From the NCBI GenBank assembly GCA_025642075.2, contig JAODUO010000624.1:180001-244000 (forward strand): 64,000 nucleotides of DNA. The letters run 5' to 3'. The stretch is from Ridgeia piscesae (Eukaryota > Annelida > Polychaeta > Sabellida > Siboglinidae). Each line of letters opens with the position of its first letter. Position 1 is the stretch's first letter. Positions 26,716 through 41,300 of this stretch are shown here, one piece after another. The notes beneath the pieces are model-generated. The model saw only the letters and a list, made by a program, of their open reading frames with translations, searched no databases and was not told the origin of the DNA. The translations under genes were made by a program, and so were the position numbers.

Positions 26716-26732
26716 TTTATTATTTAAATAAA
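26716..26732. promoter_or_regulatory. Back-to-back poly(A) signals of ALG2 and WDR70
   Basis: AATAAA on the + strand at 26727-26732 is 403 bases past the ALG2 stop. TTTATT at 26716-26721 reads AATAAA on the - strand, 303 bases past the WDR70 stop. The convergent genes would therefore end within a few tens of bases of each other, with overlapping mRNA 3' ends. This is inferred from hexamers and spacing only. Confidence 0.5.
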
Positions 26733-27023
26733 ATACCTGTTATGCATACTCAGTAGCTGCAAAATATTCAAGATTACTTCATGTAGTTCTCTGCTCATTT
26801 TAGTACTCGCAGTAATGAGCAGGTTCCAGTAACTAGGAAACTGTGTAAATGGATACTATTTTACATCAATGTTTTGCTATAGACAATGTCATGCTGCAGA
26901 GGTTGTGTAGAATATTCAGTTTCAACTGTCACAAGCCTCCACTGACACAGACATAACACACATTAGTTCACTGCTGATAAATGCAAGTTCTCGATCTGTT
27001 CAACTTGTTCAAAAGCGCTCTGG

Positions 27024-30000
27024 TCACAGTTTCTGCTTCTTCCAAACTGGTTCATCATCTTTGTCTTCATCCTCCTCTTCTTTCTGAAAGATGGGTGTTG
27101 GTTGCGACCTGTAAACAAAAGTAAGAGTATACGTTACTTCATAATTATTAATTTAACTCTACACTGCTGAGCATACATGCACTGAAGTTAGAGTCTAAGT
27201 ATATATTATTATTTATTACATTCTAAAATGCAGTGTATCCTCAACCAGCCCATTCATAGGCATGTACACACATTACAGGCATCACAACATTAAAAATCAA
27301 AGGTTAAGCAACACCTGGCAAACATAATATATATATATATATTATATATATATATATATGTACACACACACACAATATTATGTACACATATCTAGCAGTT
27401 GGTTACTACCTTATGCATCTGGCAGGATAATTGTAAGTGCAAATAAAAAAACATAAATATTCATGAACGGTGACCTCAAGTAATATTGTTTGGATTTTCA
27501 AAAACTTTTCAGATAACAACATTTACAGGAAGCGTATCACTGGACTATAAAACTGCACAGCTGATAACAAAACATAATACAGAATTCATTTAACAGGACA
27601 CTTGACTAGACCTCGATATCGAGTCTAGAACAAAATCTACCCACATGTCCCCTCTTACTTTTTGTATGCTGGTGTCACCCAGTAGGGGTTCTCTGAAGCT
27701 TCCGCTGCGTGCCTCAAGATGGCAGCTCTGGGGTCCTTGTCGCGTTCGTCCGGGTTCTTCACGACCAGTTGTTGCAGGACGTATTGTGACAGCGTGGCTC
27801 CCTTGGCCCTCAGTCGACCCCCAGCACCTATAGACCAGGGCAATGAATGTCTACAGTCACACCAATACATCACAAGCAACAATATCTAGACTTCCACTAA
27901 TCTAGTCTCCAAATATGGTAGGAAACGTTTGTGAATTTCCACATACATAGTCTCCCACATATGTAATAAAATATGTTGTGAATTTCCACAGACATAGTCT
28001 CCCACATAGGTAGAACAATTTTGTGAATTTCCACAGACATAGTCTCCCACATAGGTAGAAAATTTTTGTGAATTTCCACAGACATAGTCTCCCACATAGG
28101 TAGAACAATTTTGTGAATTTCCTCAGACATAGTCTCCCACATAGGTAGAACAATTTTGTGAATTTCCTCAGACTGTCTCCCACATAGGTAGAACAATTTT
28201 GTGAATTTCCATAGACTGTCTCCCACATAGGTAGAACAATTTTGTGAATTTCCACAGACAGTCTCCCAATATTGTTAAACATCCTGATTTCATATAAAAT
28301 TATAAAAAAGCTCCCACTTTTTGATGGTACGTTTTATAATAGTTTTCATTTTTATTAAGTTTACAACATAATTAAATGTGTTATGGATGCAAATAAATTT
28401 TATAAAGTCAAAAACCAGAACATTGCGTCACTTGTAGATGTTCACCTTTACCCTAATCTGATGTAGAAACATCAAAGTTCTTGTGCTAAATAGAGGCCTG
28501 GGATTATGGAATTGTAAGTGCATATACACTACGTCAAAGCCTGTTTCAGCTTTGTCATCACATGTAATATAATAAGAGATAATTATAGATTAATTGACAA
28601 ACAACCTTTCTCTGTAGCTGCACCCGAAGTCTGGAATCAACTCCCTGTCACTTTAGAATATTCTGACACAATAGTAAGGTTTACCTTTTGTAATAAAAAC
28701 GTTAGGATTTTTGTGTGTTTCATATTCCTATCATAAATCATAGCACTTTGCTCTAATGTTGATCCATGTTCATGATTTTACCTCACGATTCTGGATGAGC
28801 ACAGGACATACACACTGCCGATGTTTATTATTACACACTCAGACCTGGAACAACCCCAGCAACTGTAGAGACAATGAGATGATGAATTGATGACAATTGT
28901 GATATAGACTGGTCCTACCTGGTCCAGAGACGGGCAGCTCTGGTCTGTGTGACTGGACCGGGTCCTTGCGGGCCTTCTCTTCCTGCTTGCGTGTGCTGCT
29001 GGGACGGTCGACACGGAACATGGGCAGGGCGTAGGCTGTGGACAGGACGACAACAGTTAGACACCCTCATATGGACACAGCAACAACATTTAGACTCCCT
29101 CATATGGACAGGGCAACAACATTTAGACACCCTCATATGGACACAGCAACAACATTTAGACACCCTCACATGGACACAGCAACAACAGTTAGACACTCTC
29201 ATATGGACACAGCAACAACATTTAGACACCCTCATATGGACACAGCAACAACATTTAGACCCCCTCATATGGACACAGCAACAACAGTTAGACACTCTCA
29301 TATGGACACAGCAACAACATTTAGACCCCCTCATATGGACACAGCAAAAACATTTGGACCCCCTCATATGGACACAGCAACAACATTTAGACCCCCTCAT
29401 ATGGACACAGCAAAAACATTTGGACCCCCTCATATGGACACAGCAACAACATTTAGACCCCCTCATATGGACACAGCAACAACATTTAGACCCCCTCATA
29501 TGGACACAACAAAAACATTTGGACCCCCTCATATGGACAGGACAACAACATTTAGACACCCTCATATGGACACAGCAAAAACATTTGGACCCCCTCATAT
29601 GGACACAGCAACAACATTTAGACCCCCTCATATGGACACAGCAACAACATTTAGACCCCCTCATATGGACACAGCAAAAACATTTGGACCCCCTCATATG
29701 GACAGGACAACAACATTTAGACAGCCTCATATGGACAGGACAACAACATTTGGACCCCCTCATATGGACAGGACAACAACATTTAGACACCCTCATATGG
29801 ACAGGACAACAACATTTGGACACCCTCATATGGACAGGACAACAACATTTGGACCCCCTCATATGGACAGGACAACAACATTTGGACACCCTCATGTGGA
29901 CAGGACAACAACATTTAGACACCCTCATATGGACAGGACAACAACATTTAGACACCCTCATATGGACAGGACAACAACATTTGGACCCCCTCATATGGAC

Positions 30001-33000
30001 AGGACAACAACATTTAGACACCCTCATATGAACAGGACAACAACATTTAGACACCCTCATATGGATAGGACAACAACATTTAGACACCCTCATATGGACA
30101 GGACAACAACATTTGGACCCCCTCATATGGACAGGACAACAACATTTGGACACCCTCATATGGAAAGGACAACAACATTTAGACACCCTCATATGGACAG
30201 GACAACAACATTTAGACACCCTCATATGGACAGGACAACAACATTTAGACACCCGCATATGGACAGGACAACAACATTTGGACCCCCTCATATGGACAGG
30301 GCAACAACATTTAGACACCCTCATATGGACAGGACAACAACATTTAGACACCCTCATATGGACAGGACAACAGTACTTAGACACCCTCACATGGACAGGG
30401 CAACAACATTTAGACACCCTCATATGTTCACATGGATCCTACTGCAACTACACATTAGACACCATCACTGTAATCAGGACGAACATATCATTTAGAACAT
30501 CCTCTACTGGAGACAACATGTACTGTTAAACCACCACTGATGACCTATAATCCTGTTACATCACCACTGATGACCTATGATTCTGTTACATCACCACTGA
30601 TGACCTATAATCCTGTTACATCACCACTGATGACCTATGATTCTGTTACATCATCACTGATGACCTATGATCCTGTTACATCACCACTGATGACCTATGA
30701 TCTGTTACATCACCACTGATGACCTATGATTCTGTTACATCACCACTGATGACCTATGATTCTGTTACATCACCACTGATGACCTATGATCCTGTTACAT
30801 CACCACTGATGACCTATGATTCTGTTACATCACCACTGATGACCTATGATTCTGTTACATCACCACTGATGACCTATGATTCTGTTACATCACCACTGAT
30901 GACCTATGATTCTGTTACATCACCACTGATGACCTATGATCCTGTTACATCACCACTGATGACCTATGATTCTGTTACATCACCACTGATGACCTATGAT
31001 TCTGTTACATCACCACTGATGACCTATGATTCTGTTACATCACCACTGATGACCTATGATTCTGTTACATCACCACTGATGACCTATGATTCTGTTACAT
31101 CACCACTGATGACCTATGATTCTGTTACATCACCACTGATGACCTATGATTCTGTTACATCACCACTGATGACCTATGATTCTGTTACATCACCACTGAT
31201 GACCTATGATTCTGTTACATCACCACTGATGACCTATGATTCTGTTACATCACCACTGATGACCTATGATTCTGTTACATCACCACTGATGACCTATGAT
31301 TCTGTTACATCACCACTGATGACCTATGATTCTGTTACATCACCACTGATGACCTATGATTCTGTTACATCACCACTGATGACCTATGATTCTGTTACAT
31401 CACCACTGATGACCTATGATTCTGTTACATCACCACTGATGACCTATGATTCTGTTACATCACCACTGATGACCTATGATTCTGTTACATCACCACTGAT
31501 GACCTATGATTCTGTTACATCACCACTGATGACCTATGATTCTGTTACATCACCACTGATGACCTATGATTCTGTTACATCACCACTGATGACCTATGAT
31601 TCTGTTACATCACCACTGATGACCTATGATTCTGTTACATCACCACTGATGACCTATGATTCTGTTACATCACCACTGATGACCTATGATTCTGTTACAT
31701 CACCACTGATGACCTATGATTCTGTTACATCACCACTGATGACCTATGATTCTGTTACATCACCACTGATGACCTATGATTCTGTTACATCATCACTGAT
31801 GACCTATGATTCTGTTACATCACCACTGATGACCTATGATTCTGTTACATCACCACTGATGACCTATGATTCTGTTACATCACCACTGATGACCCTATGA
31901 TTCTGTTACATCACCACTGATGACCTATGATTCTGTTACATCATCACTGATGACCTATGATCCTGTTACATCACCACTGATGACCTATGATTCTGTTACA
32001 TCACCACTGATGACCTATGATTCTGTTACATCACCACTGATGACCTATGATCCTGTTACATCACCACTGATGACCTATGATTCTGTTACATCACCACTGA
32101 TGACCTATGATTCTGTTACATCACCACTGATGACCTATGATTCTGTTACATCACCACTGATGACCTATGTGTCTGTTACATCATCACTGATGACCTATGA
32201 CCCTGTTACATAATTCTGGCGTGATGTCACTTGCACACTCACGTGTGATGATGTTCTTTGAGATCATCATCTCCACGTGTTGCACCTTCCTCTTGGCCTT
32301 CACCACACACAGCTTTGCTCCTCTGTAGCGGACAGACAGAGAAAGGAAACATTTTATCTCAAATCCCAACAATCCCTCAACCACAACTGTGGTACAATCC
32401 CAACTACACAACAACTGTAGCTATCCCACAACTGTAGCTATCCCACAACTGTAGCTATCCCACAACTGTAGCTATCCCACAACTGTAGCTATCCCACAAC
32501 TGTAGCTATCCCATGATCCCAGCTACTCCACAGTCCTGGCTAGCCCATAACTGTAGATACCCCACAACTCGCCTTACCCTACAACCATATCTACCCTACA
32601 ATTCCAGCTGAAAAGTAAAGGTAAGTTCTTATATAGCACAGTATCCAGTCCTCAGGACTGCTCAAAGCACTTTATATTTTACTTCTCTGGCAGACCTATT
32701 CAATCAGACACCATCTCAACTTCTCTGAAAAGCTTCCATGCACGGACGTTGCTCATACAAATATCCACCACTGTCTACAGCCAGGTACTCATTCATAGAG
32801 TTGAAGGAATTTGAGCATCCTTTAACTGCAGACACAGTTAAACTGTATCTACCCTATGATCGCAGCTACCCTACAACACTAGCTACCCCATAACTGTAGA
32901 TCACAACTCTCGTTGTGGGTATCAACGTCACCAATTATATAACCCCACCACCCCACTACACCCCGTCCAGTCTCCACTGACCTGTGACTCTTATCCGGGT

Positions 33001-36000
33001 CATAGAGGATCTTGACGTTACCGTCCGCCAGTCCGACTGCGAGTTGGTTGGTCTTAGGGTGCCACAGACACCTGACCACACTCTGCAACATCACAAGTCT
33101 CAAGTCTCACAGACACCCGACCACACTCTGCAACAACACAAGTCTCAAGTCTCACAGAGACCTGACCACACTGCAACAACACAAGTCTCAAGTCTCACAG
33201 ACACCCGACCACACTCTGCAACAACACAAATCTCAAGACTCACAGAGACTTGACCACGCTCGGCCACAACACAAGTCTCACAGAGACCTGATCACACTCT
33301 ACAACAACACAAGTCGCAACCTCAAAGAAACCTGACTCTGCAACACAAGTCTCACACAGATTTGACCACACTCTACAACAACACAATTCCCAAATCTCTC
33401 AGAGACCTTACCAAGCTCTACAACAACACAACTCTCATGTCTCCAAGAGACCTGACCACACTCTGCAACAAGTTAACTCTCTCACAGAAGTTAGGCTCAC
33501 ACCAAACATGAGAACAAAGAGAAAAGGAACAACATCTTGGGACCATTTCACTAAGAGCTCTTAAACCAAATTTTGTATGTTAAAATCAATTTTGATCCTT
33601 AATAGTGATCTAGAATATTTAAAAACTGACAACACCATGAAGCGCCAGAGGGACATTGTCACCGGTGTGTCATGGAAACAGTGTCCTCGTTAATATAGCA
33701 ATGGATATTTGAGGTTTGAAAAAAATCATTTAATTTAAATACAGATTTTGTTTAAAGATGAGTTTTCCTTAAGAGCACTTTATCTTAGTGAAATAGTCCC
33801 CTGGTATTGAATGTGGGAATGTTAAAGAGAACTAGGTGTATCCTTACAGAGTCGTCCGAGGCATCAACACTTGAGACCCGTTGAAGGGTGTTTCTGTCAA
33901 AGAAGATTATTTGCCCCGACCCTTCCCCCTTCTTCACCGACACCCCGGTGACCACGAGCTGGTCACTGGGGCTGAACACACAGTCTGTCCTAAAAACACA
34001 CAGCAATAACATGAACATACAAAACTCATATACCAAAGGTAAGTTCTTATACAAGTTCTTATGTAGTACTCCAAGCCCCTTACACTTTACTCTCTGGGAG
34101 ATCTGTTAGTTTGAATGAATAGCAACATTATCAACCAGCACGTTTAATGAATTTGCAGAAGACCTCTGGTTCTCCTGTTGGTGAGTGCATCGTTGTAACC
34201 ATGTGTCGTGTGTCGGTGGTAAACATGAAATAAAATGTGTTTTTTGGACTCCTTTGGCTTAACTGTAAGACTCCGTAGTAAGAAATCAAACCTGAAGTAA
34301 GATCCCAAATGTGACACACAGCTGACCAGTTGATAGACATAAATACAAGTGAATACCTTAGTACATAGATGACCCATATTTCCTTAAATAATTAGAAGTC
34401 TTATTTATTACGGGCTGTTGAGTTATATTATCAATTTCACTAGCTTATAATTATTCCTAAAGATTTCAATACATTTTCTTCTGGAAGAAACTGTTTTTTC
34501 CAGAAGAAACTGAAAACCCTGATTGTAGGTCTGTCTATTGTCTTTATTAGTTGTGAATATTCCAAAATATTATAATTATGTACGTATCCGCAGAAATTTT
34601 GGGCTACAGCACACTTTCATTTACTGGTCATCAGAGTCGAATGTAGAACACTCACAGAGCTAATGGCATTTTGTTAGGTAGCTTACATGAATGTACGGAG
34701 ACTCACATGGGAAAATAGTTGGTGAGATTCTCTGCCACACAAAGTGGTGACTTAAACTGTCGGAGATCCCACAGCTTCAATGTGTCATCACCTGCAAACA
34801 AACACACCTGGTGGATCAATGTGTCATTACCTGCAAACAAGCACACCTGGTGGGTCAATGTGTCATCACCTGCAAACAAACATACCTAGTGGGTCAATGT
34901 GTCATCACCTGCAAACAAACACACTTGGTGGATCAATGTGTCATCACCTGCAAACAAACACACCTGGTGGATCAAGTGTGTCTTCACCTGCAAACAAACA
35001 CACCTGGTGGATCAATGTGTCATCACCTGCAAACAAACACACCTGGTAGATCACTGTGTCATCACATCACAAAACACACCATCTGATGGTGCAGTGTGAC
35101 ATCATATACAAAATTAGCATATGTTGTTAGAAAAGAATGCAACATCAATGCAACGGTAAACAACCCATAGTGAACTACTCCAGATTGACAAAACCATGTT
35201 GCATTTGCTATAGTCGATACAAAACAAAATACATTTGATTTAACCTGTACCTGTTGGAACAAGGTGAGTGTGTTGGTTAGACATACCTCCCCGAGATGCG
35301 AGTGTTCGACCATCATAGGAGTAACACAAACACGACGTGTCGGTGCCATTCATGTGGGCCGTCCTGTTCATCATTGCTGGGTTCACCTGACAGACAGCAA
35401 CGCAAACTTCAACCTAGTGTCACACCTGAACATTGGCAGGCATGCCACTTTGTTGCATTTCAAATACAAGTTAAACAAAATTATGGTAAACCTATACAAA
35501 GTTTGTCAATGGTTAATCAGCATGTAGAATTGCAAATATATATATGGGAGTGGGTGTGGGAGTGTGTGTGGATGTGTGTGTGGGTGTGGGTGTAGGTGTG
35601 GGAGTGGGTGTAGGAGTGGGTGTGGGTGTAGGAGTGGGTGTGGGTAGTGGGTGTAGGTGTGGGTGTGGGTGTGGGTGTGGGTGTAGGAGTGGGTGTAGGT
35701 GTGGGTGTAGGTGTAGGTGTGGGTGTGGTGGGTGTAGGTGTAGGAGTGGGTGTGGGAGTGGGTGTAGGTGTGGGTGTAGGTGTGGGAGTGGGTGTGGTGT
35801 GGGTGGGTGTAGGAGTGGGTGTAGGTGTGGGTGTAGGTGTGGGTGTAGGAGTGGGTGTAGGTGTGGGTGTAGGAGTGGGTGTGGGAGTGTAGGTAGGTGG
35901 GGTGGTGTGGGTGTAGGAGTGGGTGTGGAGGTGTGGGAGTGGGTGTAGGAGTGGGTGGGTGTAGGAGTGGGTGTAGGTGTGGGTGTGGGTGTAGGATGGT

Positions 36001-38329
36001 GTGGGTGGGTGTAGGAGTGGGTGTGGGAGTGGGTGTAGGTGTGGGTGGGTGTAGGTGGGTGTAGGTGTGGGAGTGGGTGTGGGTGTAGGAGTGGGTGTAG
36101 GAGTGGTGAGGGTGGGTGTAGGTGTGGGTGTAGGAGGTGTAGGTGTAGGTGTGGGTGTAGGTGTGGGTGTAGGTGTGGGTGTAGGAGTGGGTGTAGGTGT
36201 GGGTGTGGGTGTGGTGAGGAGGGTGTAGGAGTGGGTGTGGGAGTGGGTGTAGGTGTGGGTGTAGGAGTGGGTGTGGAGTGTGGTGGGAGTGGGTGTGGTG
36301 TGTGGGTGTAGGAGTGGGTGTAGGTGTGGGAGTGGGTGTGGGAGTGGGTGTAGGTGTGGGATGTGGAGTGTGGTGTAGGTGTAGGTGTGGGTGTAGGAGT
36401 GGGTGTGGTGTGGAGGTGTGGTGATGTGGGTGTAGGTGTGGTGGTGTGGGAGTGGGAGTGTGTGGGAGGGGTGGGTGTAGGAGTGGGTGTAGGTGTGGGA
36501 GTGGGTGTAGGTGTGGGAGTGGGTGTAGGTGTGGGGTGTAGGTGGGTGGGTGTGGGAGTGGGTGTAGGGGAGTGGGAGTGGGTAGGTGTGGGTGTAGGTG
36601 TAGGTGTGGGTGGTAGGTGTAGGTGGGGGTGGGTAGGTGTGGGTGGTTAGGTGTGGAGTGTAGGTGTGGTGAGTGGTGTAGGTGTAGGTGTGGTGAGGGA
36701 GTGGGTGTAGGTGTGGATGGTGTGGTGTGGGTGGGTGGGGTAGGTGGGGTGGGTGTGGAGTGAGGTGTGGGGTGGAAGGTGTGTGAAGGGGTGTGGAGGG
36801 GTGTAGGTGTAGGTGGGATGTGGAAGTGGGTAGGAATGTGGAGGAAGTGGGTGTGGAAGTGGGTGTGGAAGTGGGAGTGGGTGTGGGTGTGGAAGTGGGT
36901 GTGGGAGTGGGTGTGGAAGTGGGTGTGGGTGTGGAAGTGGGAGTGGGTGTGGGAGTGGGGGGGAAGTGGGTGTGGGAGTGGGGGTGGAAGTGGGAGTGGA
37001 AGTGGGAGTGCTTACGAAGAGTTTCCTCCTGTCCCACATCTGTATGGAGCCGTCTTGACACGCCATTGTCACATAGTGGCCGTCACGGCTGTACGTACAC
37101 GTTGACACAACTGTCTTGTGGCCCTGCTTCGACTTGGTGCGAACTAGACTCTTGTGTTTCTTGGGTTTCTTCACATTCCACACTCGTACAGTACTGCAAT
37201 TATTACATTCACATTCCACACTCGCACAGTACTGCAATGATTACATATTGTTGATAGATAATAAATATGCTATTTTCCATTACATAAAATCCTGTCTTTG
37301 TGAGGTGTGGACATGAATGACGCAACTGTTGAAGTCTTAGAATTAGTTTTTAAATTGTACTCTCTTGTTCAATTTTAAAAATTTATTAATCACTTTATAT
37401 CTTGAACACGACAAGATAATTTTCCCATGAGGGACAAACTAAAGATATTTTTATATGATTTTGAATTGAACTAACTATTAGTGCATAAACAGATACACAC
37501 AGACATGTGGCAGGTGGCAGCAAACTGTGCAGTTTATGATGCAAGGTTCAAATTGGAACAACACTTCATTTTAACTACCAGATTTCAAATGACTGTGCAA
37601 CTCTTTATTAGCAAATCCAACAGCTACACAAAGTTTGCAATTCTTACTGAGATTCAGAGACTAAAACAAATACACAGTCCACCATTACTGAGATGTATAA
37701 TTCTGTTTTGAAACTGGATGTTTTGTTTACTATTATGAACATGTTGCATGCGGAATCTTTCAAATTGCGAACATTGTTCCAAGCTTAATAAAGTAACTAA
37801 ACACAAACTGGCAGGCAGCAAGCATTCAACATGCAAGTTGTAGTCATATTAAATAAAAAATAAAACTCTCGCTTTAAATGGCTTTACATTAGTGAGCTCA
37901 CCAGTCATTGGAACACGTGATGAACTCCTCTCTCTCCTTAGGGTGCCAACAACCAGCATTGAGCATTGCTGTGTGACCCTGTTAGTGACACAGAGGGAAC
38001 ACTATAGATTCTTTGTCTGTGCAATCTATCTCAGAAGTTGAATCGGATCAAATGTATCATAAAAGAGAACATAGAACAGCTGCACACACTGGTATTGTGT
38101 CAAGCAGCAGATAATAGCAATAACTGGGCGTTTAATACCAACTAGAAGTCTGTAACTATAAACTATAATAATTACTTCTACATCACCTACATCATCGGAA
38201 CCCTACGCTCAAAGCTGCAATGAACCTGCAACAGTAAACTTTACGCCATACCTTAGGTTGTGCAAACAAATTGTTGTTATTACCACTTAAAAACCTAAAC
38301 ACTTTATATTTTATATATACATATAGATA

Positions 38330-38367
<38 letters not shown>

Positions 38368-41300
38368 CCATGAAGGCCTACCTTCGTGTTGGCCATGTCA
38401 TGTATATACTGGTCTCCCTTGATACATTCCATCACCTCGAAGCCGTCACGGTCAATGATCTTGGCCTGTGCGTTCCCTGCCACTACCAGTATCATGTCTC
38501 CAGTGGGACTGTACTCAAGGCACCTGATCTGGTGGCTGCAACAACACACTCACTTTGTCAACAATGCTGCAGTATTCACGAGTGCTGCTTCATTAAGGGA
38601 TCATCCCAGAATTGTGATGTCTGATGTCAGAAGAAATTAATATGATATATATGATGATATCAGTTTATTAACAATATCAGTCTGAAGCATCCTCGCAAGC
38701 CAGGGATTGGAACTACCCCTGGCCGATCGTCTCCCAAAAGTGGGGAGTGCGGAGTTGAACTATACAATTATAGCAATTGGCTTTGTCAGCCGTGGGAACA
38801 ATGCAAATACCCGCCCCAATTTGAAGGTGGATACTCGACTGGTGGGAATCTCAATATACTGACCCATTCCTAAATAAAATGTCAATCAGTGTTGACTGGT
38901 TAACTCAACGAACTTTGTGATCTTTTAAGGATGTCACAATGCTGCTTCATTTGCATGTCAAATCACAAACATTCAGACAAACGTGTTTTTATCATAATCA
39001 TGATCGTTTGTCTACTTAAAAACATGAAGTGATTCCAAAATAAAAATGGTGTGTAGTGCATTCTGGGATGGTTGCCACTAACCACTCGCATGGCCGGAGT
39101 GTGCGGAAGGACTGGAGCGATGTGTCCATGCCGGCGAAGTCCCAGAACTTGACATCGTAATCATAGCCTCCACTGACCAGTCTCGCACCGGACGGGTCCA
39201 GAGCTAGTGCTGACACCTACAATAAACACACAGCGGTCAGTTAAAGAACAGATGCTGGCTTATGAAAAATGCACCTAATTTATACAAACCAAATGTTTAG
39301 TTTATTATATTTAGAGCAACCAGACATTCTAACAGTCAGCTTTGTGACTTTTATGCAGCTTAGTTGGCTTTGAATGTTATCCATAATAACTGTAGGTTGA
39401 GTGAACAAACTGTAACAACTTCAAGAACGTTGCACAGATCCAGGCATGCAGGTGTCACTGTTATCTTTAGAAACTGATTATTATTACACTCAAAATAAAT
39501 AACCACCTTGCAACTTGCAACAAAGAAAATAAACCACGCATAACTGTGTTTTATGATGTTCTTCTTCATTCTTCTTTTGAGCAGGCCATTGTTGCTGGGA
39601 GTTTAGAGAGGGACGACCCAGCCCAATGAGTTCAGGGATTTCCCATTTCCCTGTGTGGGATCTTTTACTTCCCCAGGCACTGACATCAGATACAAGGCAC
39701 CAATGGCTTATAATGTCTCATCCGAAAGAGACACACAATATAAGGGGAACAATTCAAAACTGCCCAGGTTTCAACATGACCACTTATTGGTTGAAAACAG
39801 GTTTTGAACCCCAGTTCCTCTGACCAACAGTCCAGCACTCGAACCACTTGACCACTGAAGTAGATGTTCCCAACTCACCACTCTACTGCCATGACTGAGG
39901 AGGACTTCATGACTGGACGGTATCTGGCTGGCCGGACCCTGCAGAACATAGGGCAGTCACCTCACTACACGTACACAACACAAGGGAGCCATCTCACTAC
40001 ACGTACACATCTACATGGGACACTCTTAACTAAAAACTGCAACTATAAAAAACTTTATTTAGCCACATATTCAAATTTGATTAAGATAACTGTATATAGT
40101 GCACATAATTAACTGACCTATCTAGCGCATGATCTGTTGCTCAGCAAAATGAAGTCTAATGACATAACAATGTCACCGAAAATGTGGAGCATTCTGACAT
40201 TCCACCAAATAGGTGTATGCAGAGACCAGCCAACCCATCATTTGGATGGGTAAAACCTGTTTCGGAGGGGTAGAAATATCAGCGGACGGGTGGTGGAACC
40301 CTACTTTTTATGTGCATATCACATATAAAAATAGGGTTCGCATGACAGCTTTCTCTGAGGAGGTTGCCAGCCATAAAGACAATTGCAATACCTTGCTGTT
40401 ATATTTTTTTGAATACTCTATCAGAAAGGGCCCAGATTGGATGTTTTGTGATATACAACTATAACATAAATACAAGTTTACACTAACAACAATACTGACT
40501 CTGTGAAAACTGCTCATCCCACACAAAAAATTGGGTTTGAAGTACCCCTGGTAAATGGATAATGTTTTATGACTTTGTAACTAACGAGACAATCCCTCAA
40601 TGGTCTCACCTCTTCCTCATCTTCACTGTCATCATCATCATCACCGCCTGCCTTCTTGGCAGGAGGCGGCGGCATTGGACCAATCACGTCTTCATCCTCC
40701 TCCTCCTCATCTGCCAGCTTTCTCTGGGAAGTCTGAGGGATGGGAGGACCAATACTATCACTGCTTGAGTCATCCCCATGAACTCTGCCCATCAGCGAGG
40801 ACCCAGCTTCTCCATCATCATCATCGCCTGTTTCCACTTGACTGACTGCAAAAATACCATCAACAAGAATCCAAATGATTTTCAAAATTGTGATTATCAC
40901 ACGAACGCCTGACAAATTATGCAAAATGTTTCCATGACGATGTGGTGACTGTATATGCTCTCTCAAAAAGTATGTCACCAATAAATTCAGAGAGTTGAAG
41001 GCTGAATGACAGGTTGAAAAGCTACCAGATGTAATGATGAAAATAAATCCTTTTGACCCGAGACATGTCCTTTATTATACCATAGATAATATTTAATTAT
41101 TAAGATATTATTTAGTTATTGATGTGTATATATGGACGTCAAAAAATCAGATTTGTTACAGGTTAAACTACTTGAGAAGGCACTAAATTACTTGAGAAGG
41201 CACTAAACTACCCAGTACTTGAGAAGGCACTAAACTACTTGAGAAGGCAGGCATAGCATACGTTTCTGTTGACTTCTTTCCACTGCTGTCTTCTTTGTCT

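Noticed and set aside
28915..30495. Long frames on both strands (360-502 codons) over the 33-bp array
   Set aside because: The period is divisible by three and the array lies inside WDR70 intron 14; both strands are open for the same reason. One frame includes true exon 15 only at its edge.
30719..32213. 393-codon frame of [10 protein letters not shown] repeats
   Set aside because: 30-bp period in WDR70 intron 14, on the strand opposite to the gene; a by-product of the repeat.
35517..37061. 514-codon Pro-Thr-rich frame
   Set aside because: It is the hexamer array between WDR70 exons 9 and 10. The exon ends with a consensus GTAAGC donor before the array, and human WDR70 has no such insert.
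38690..38780. Possible tRNA-like B box on the - strand (agttccaatccc)
   Set aside because: No matching A box at the right distance and no second copy found in the window.
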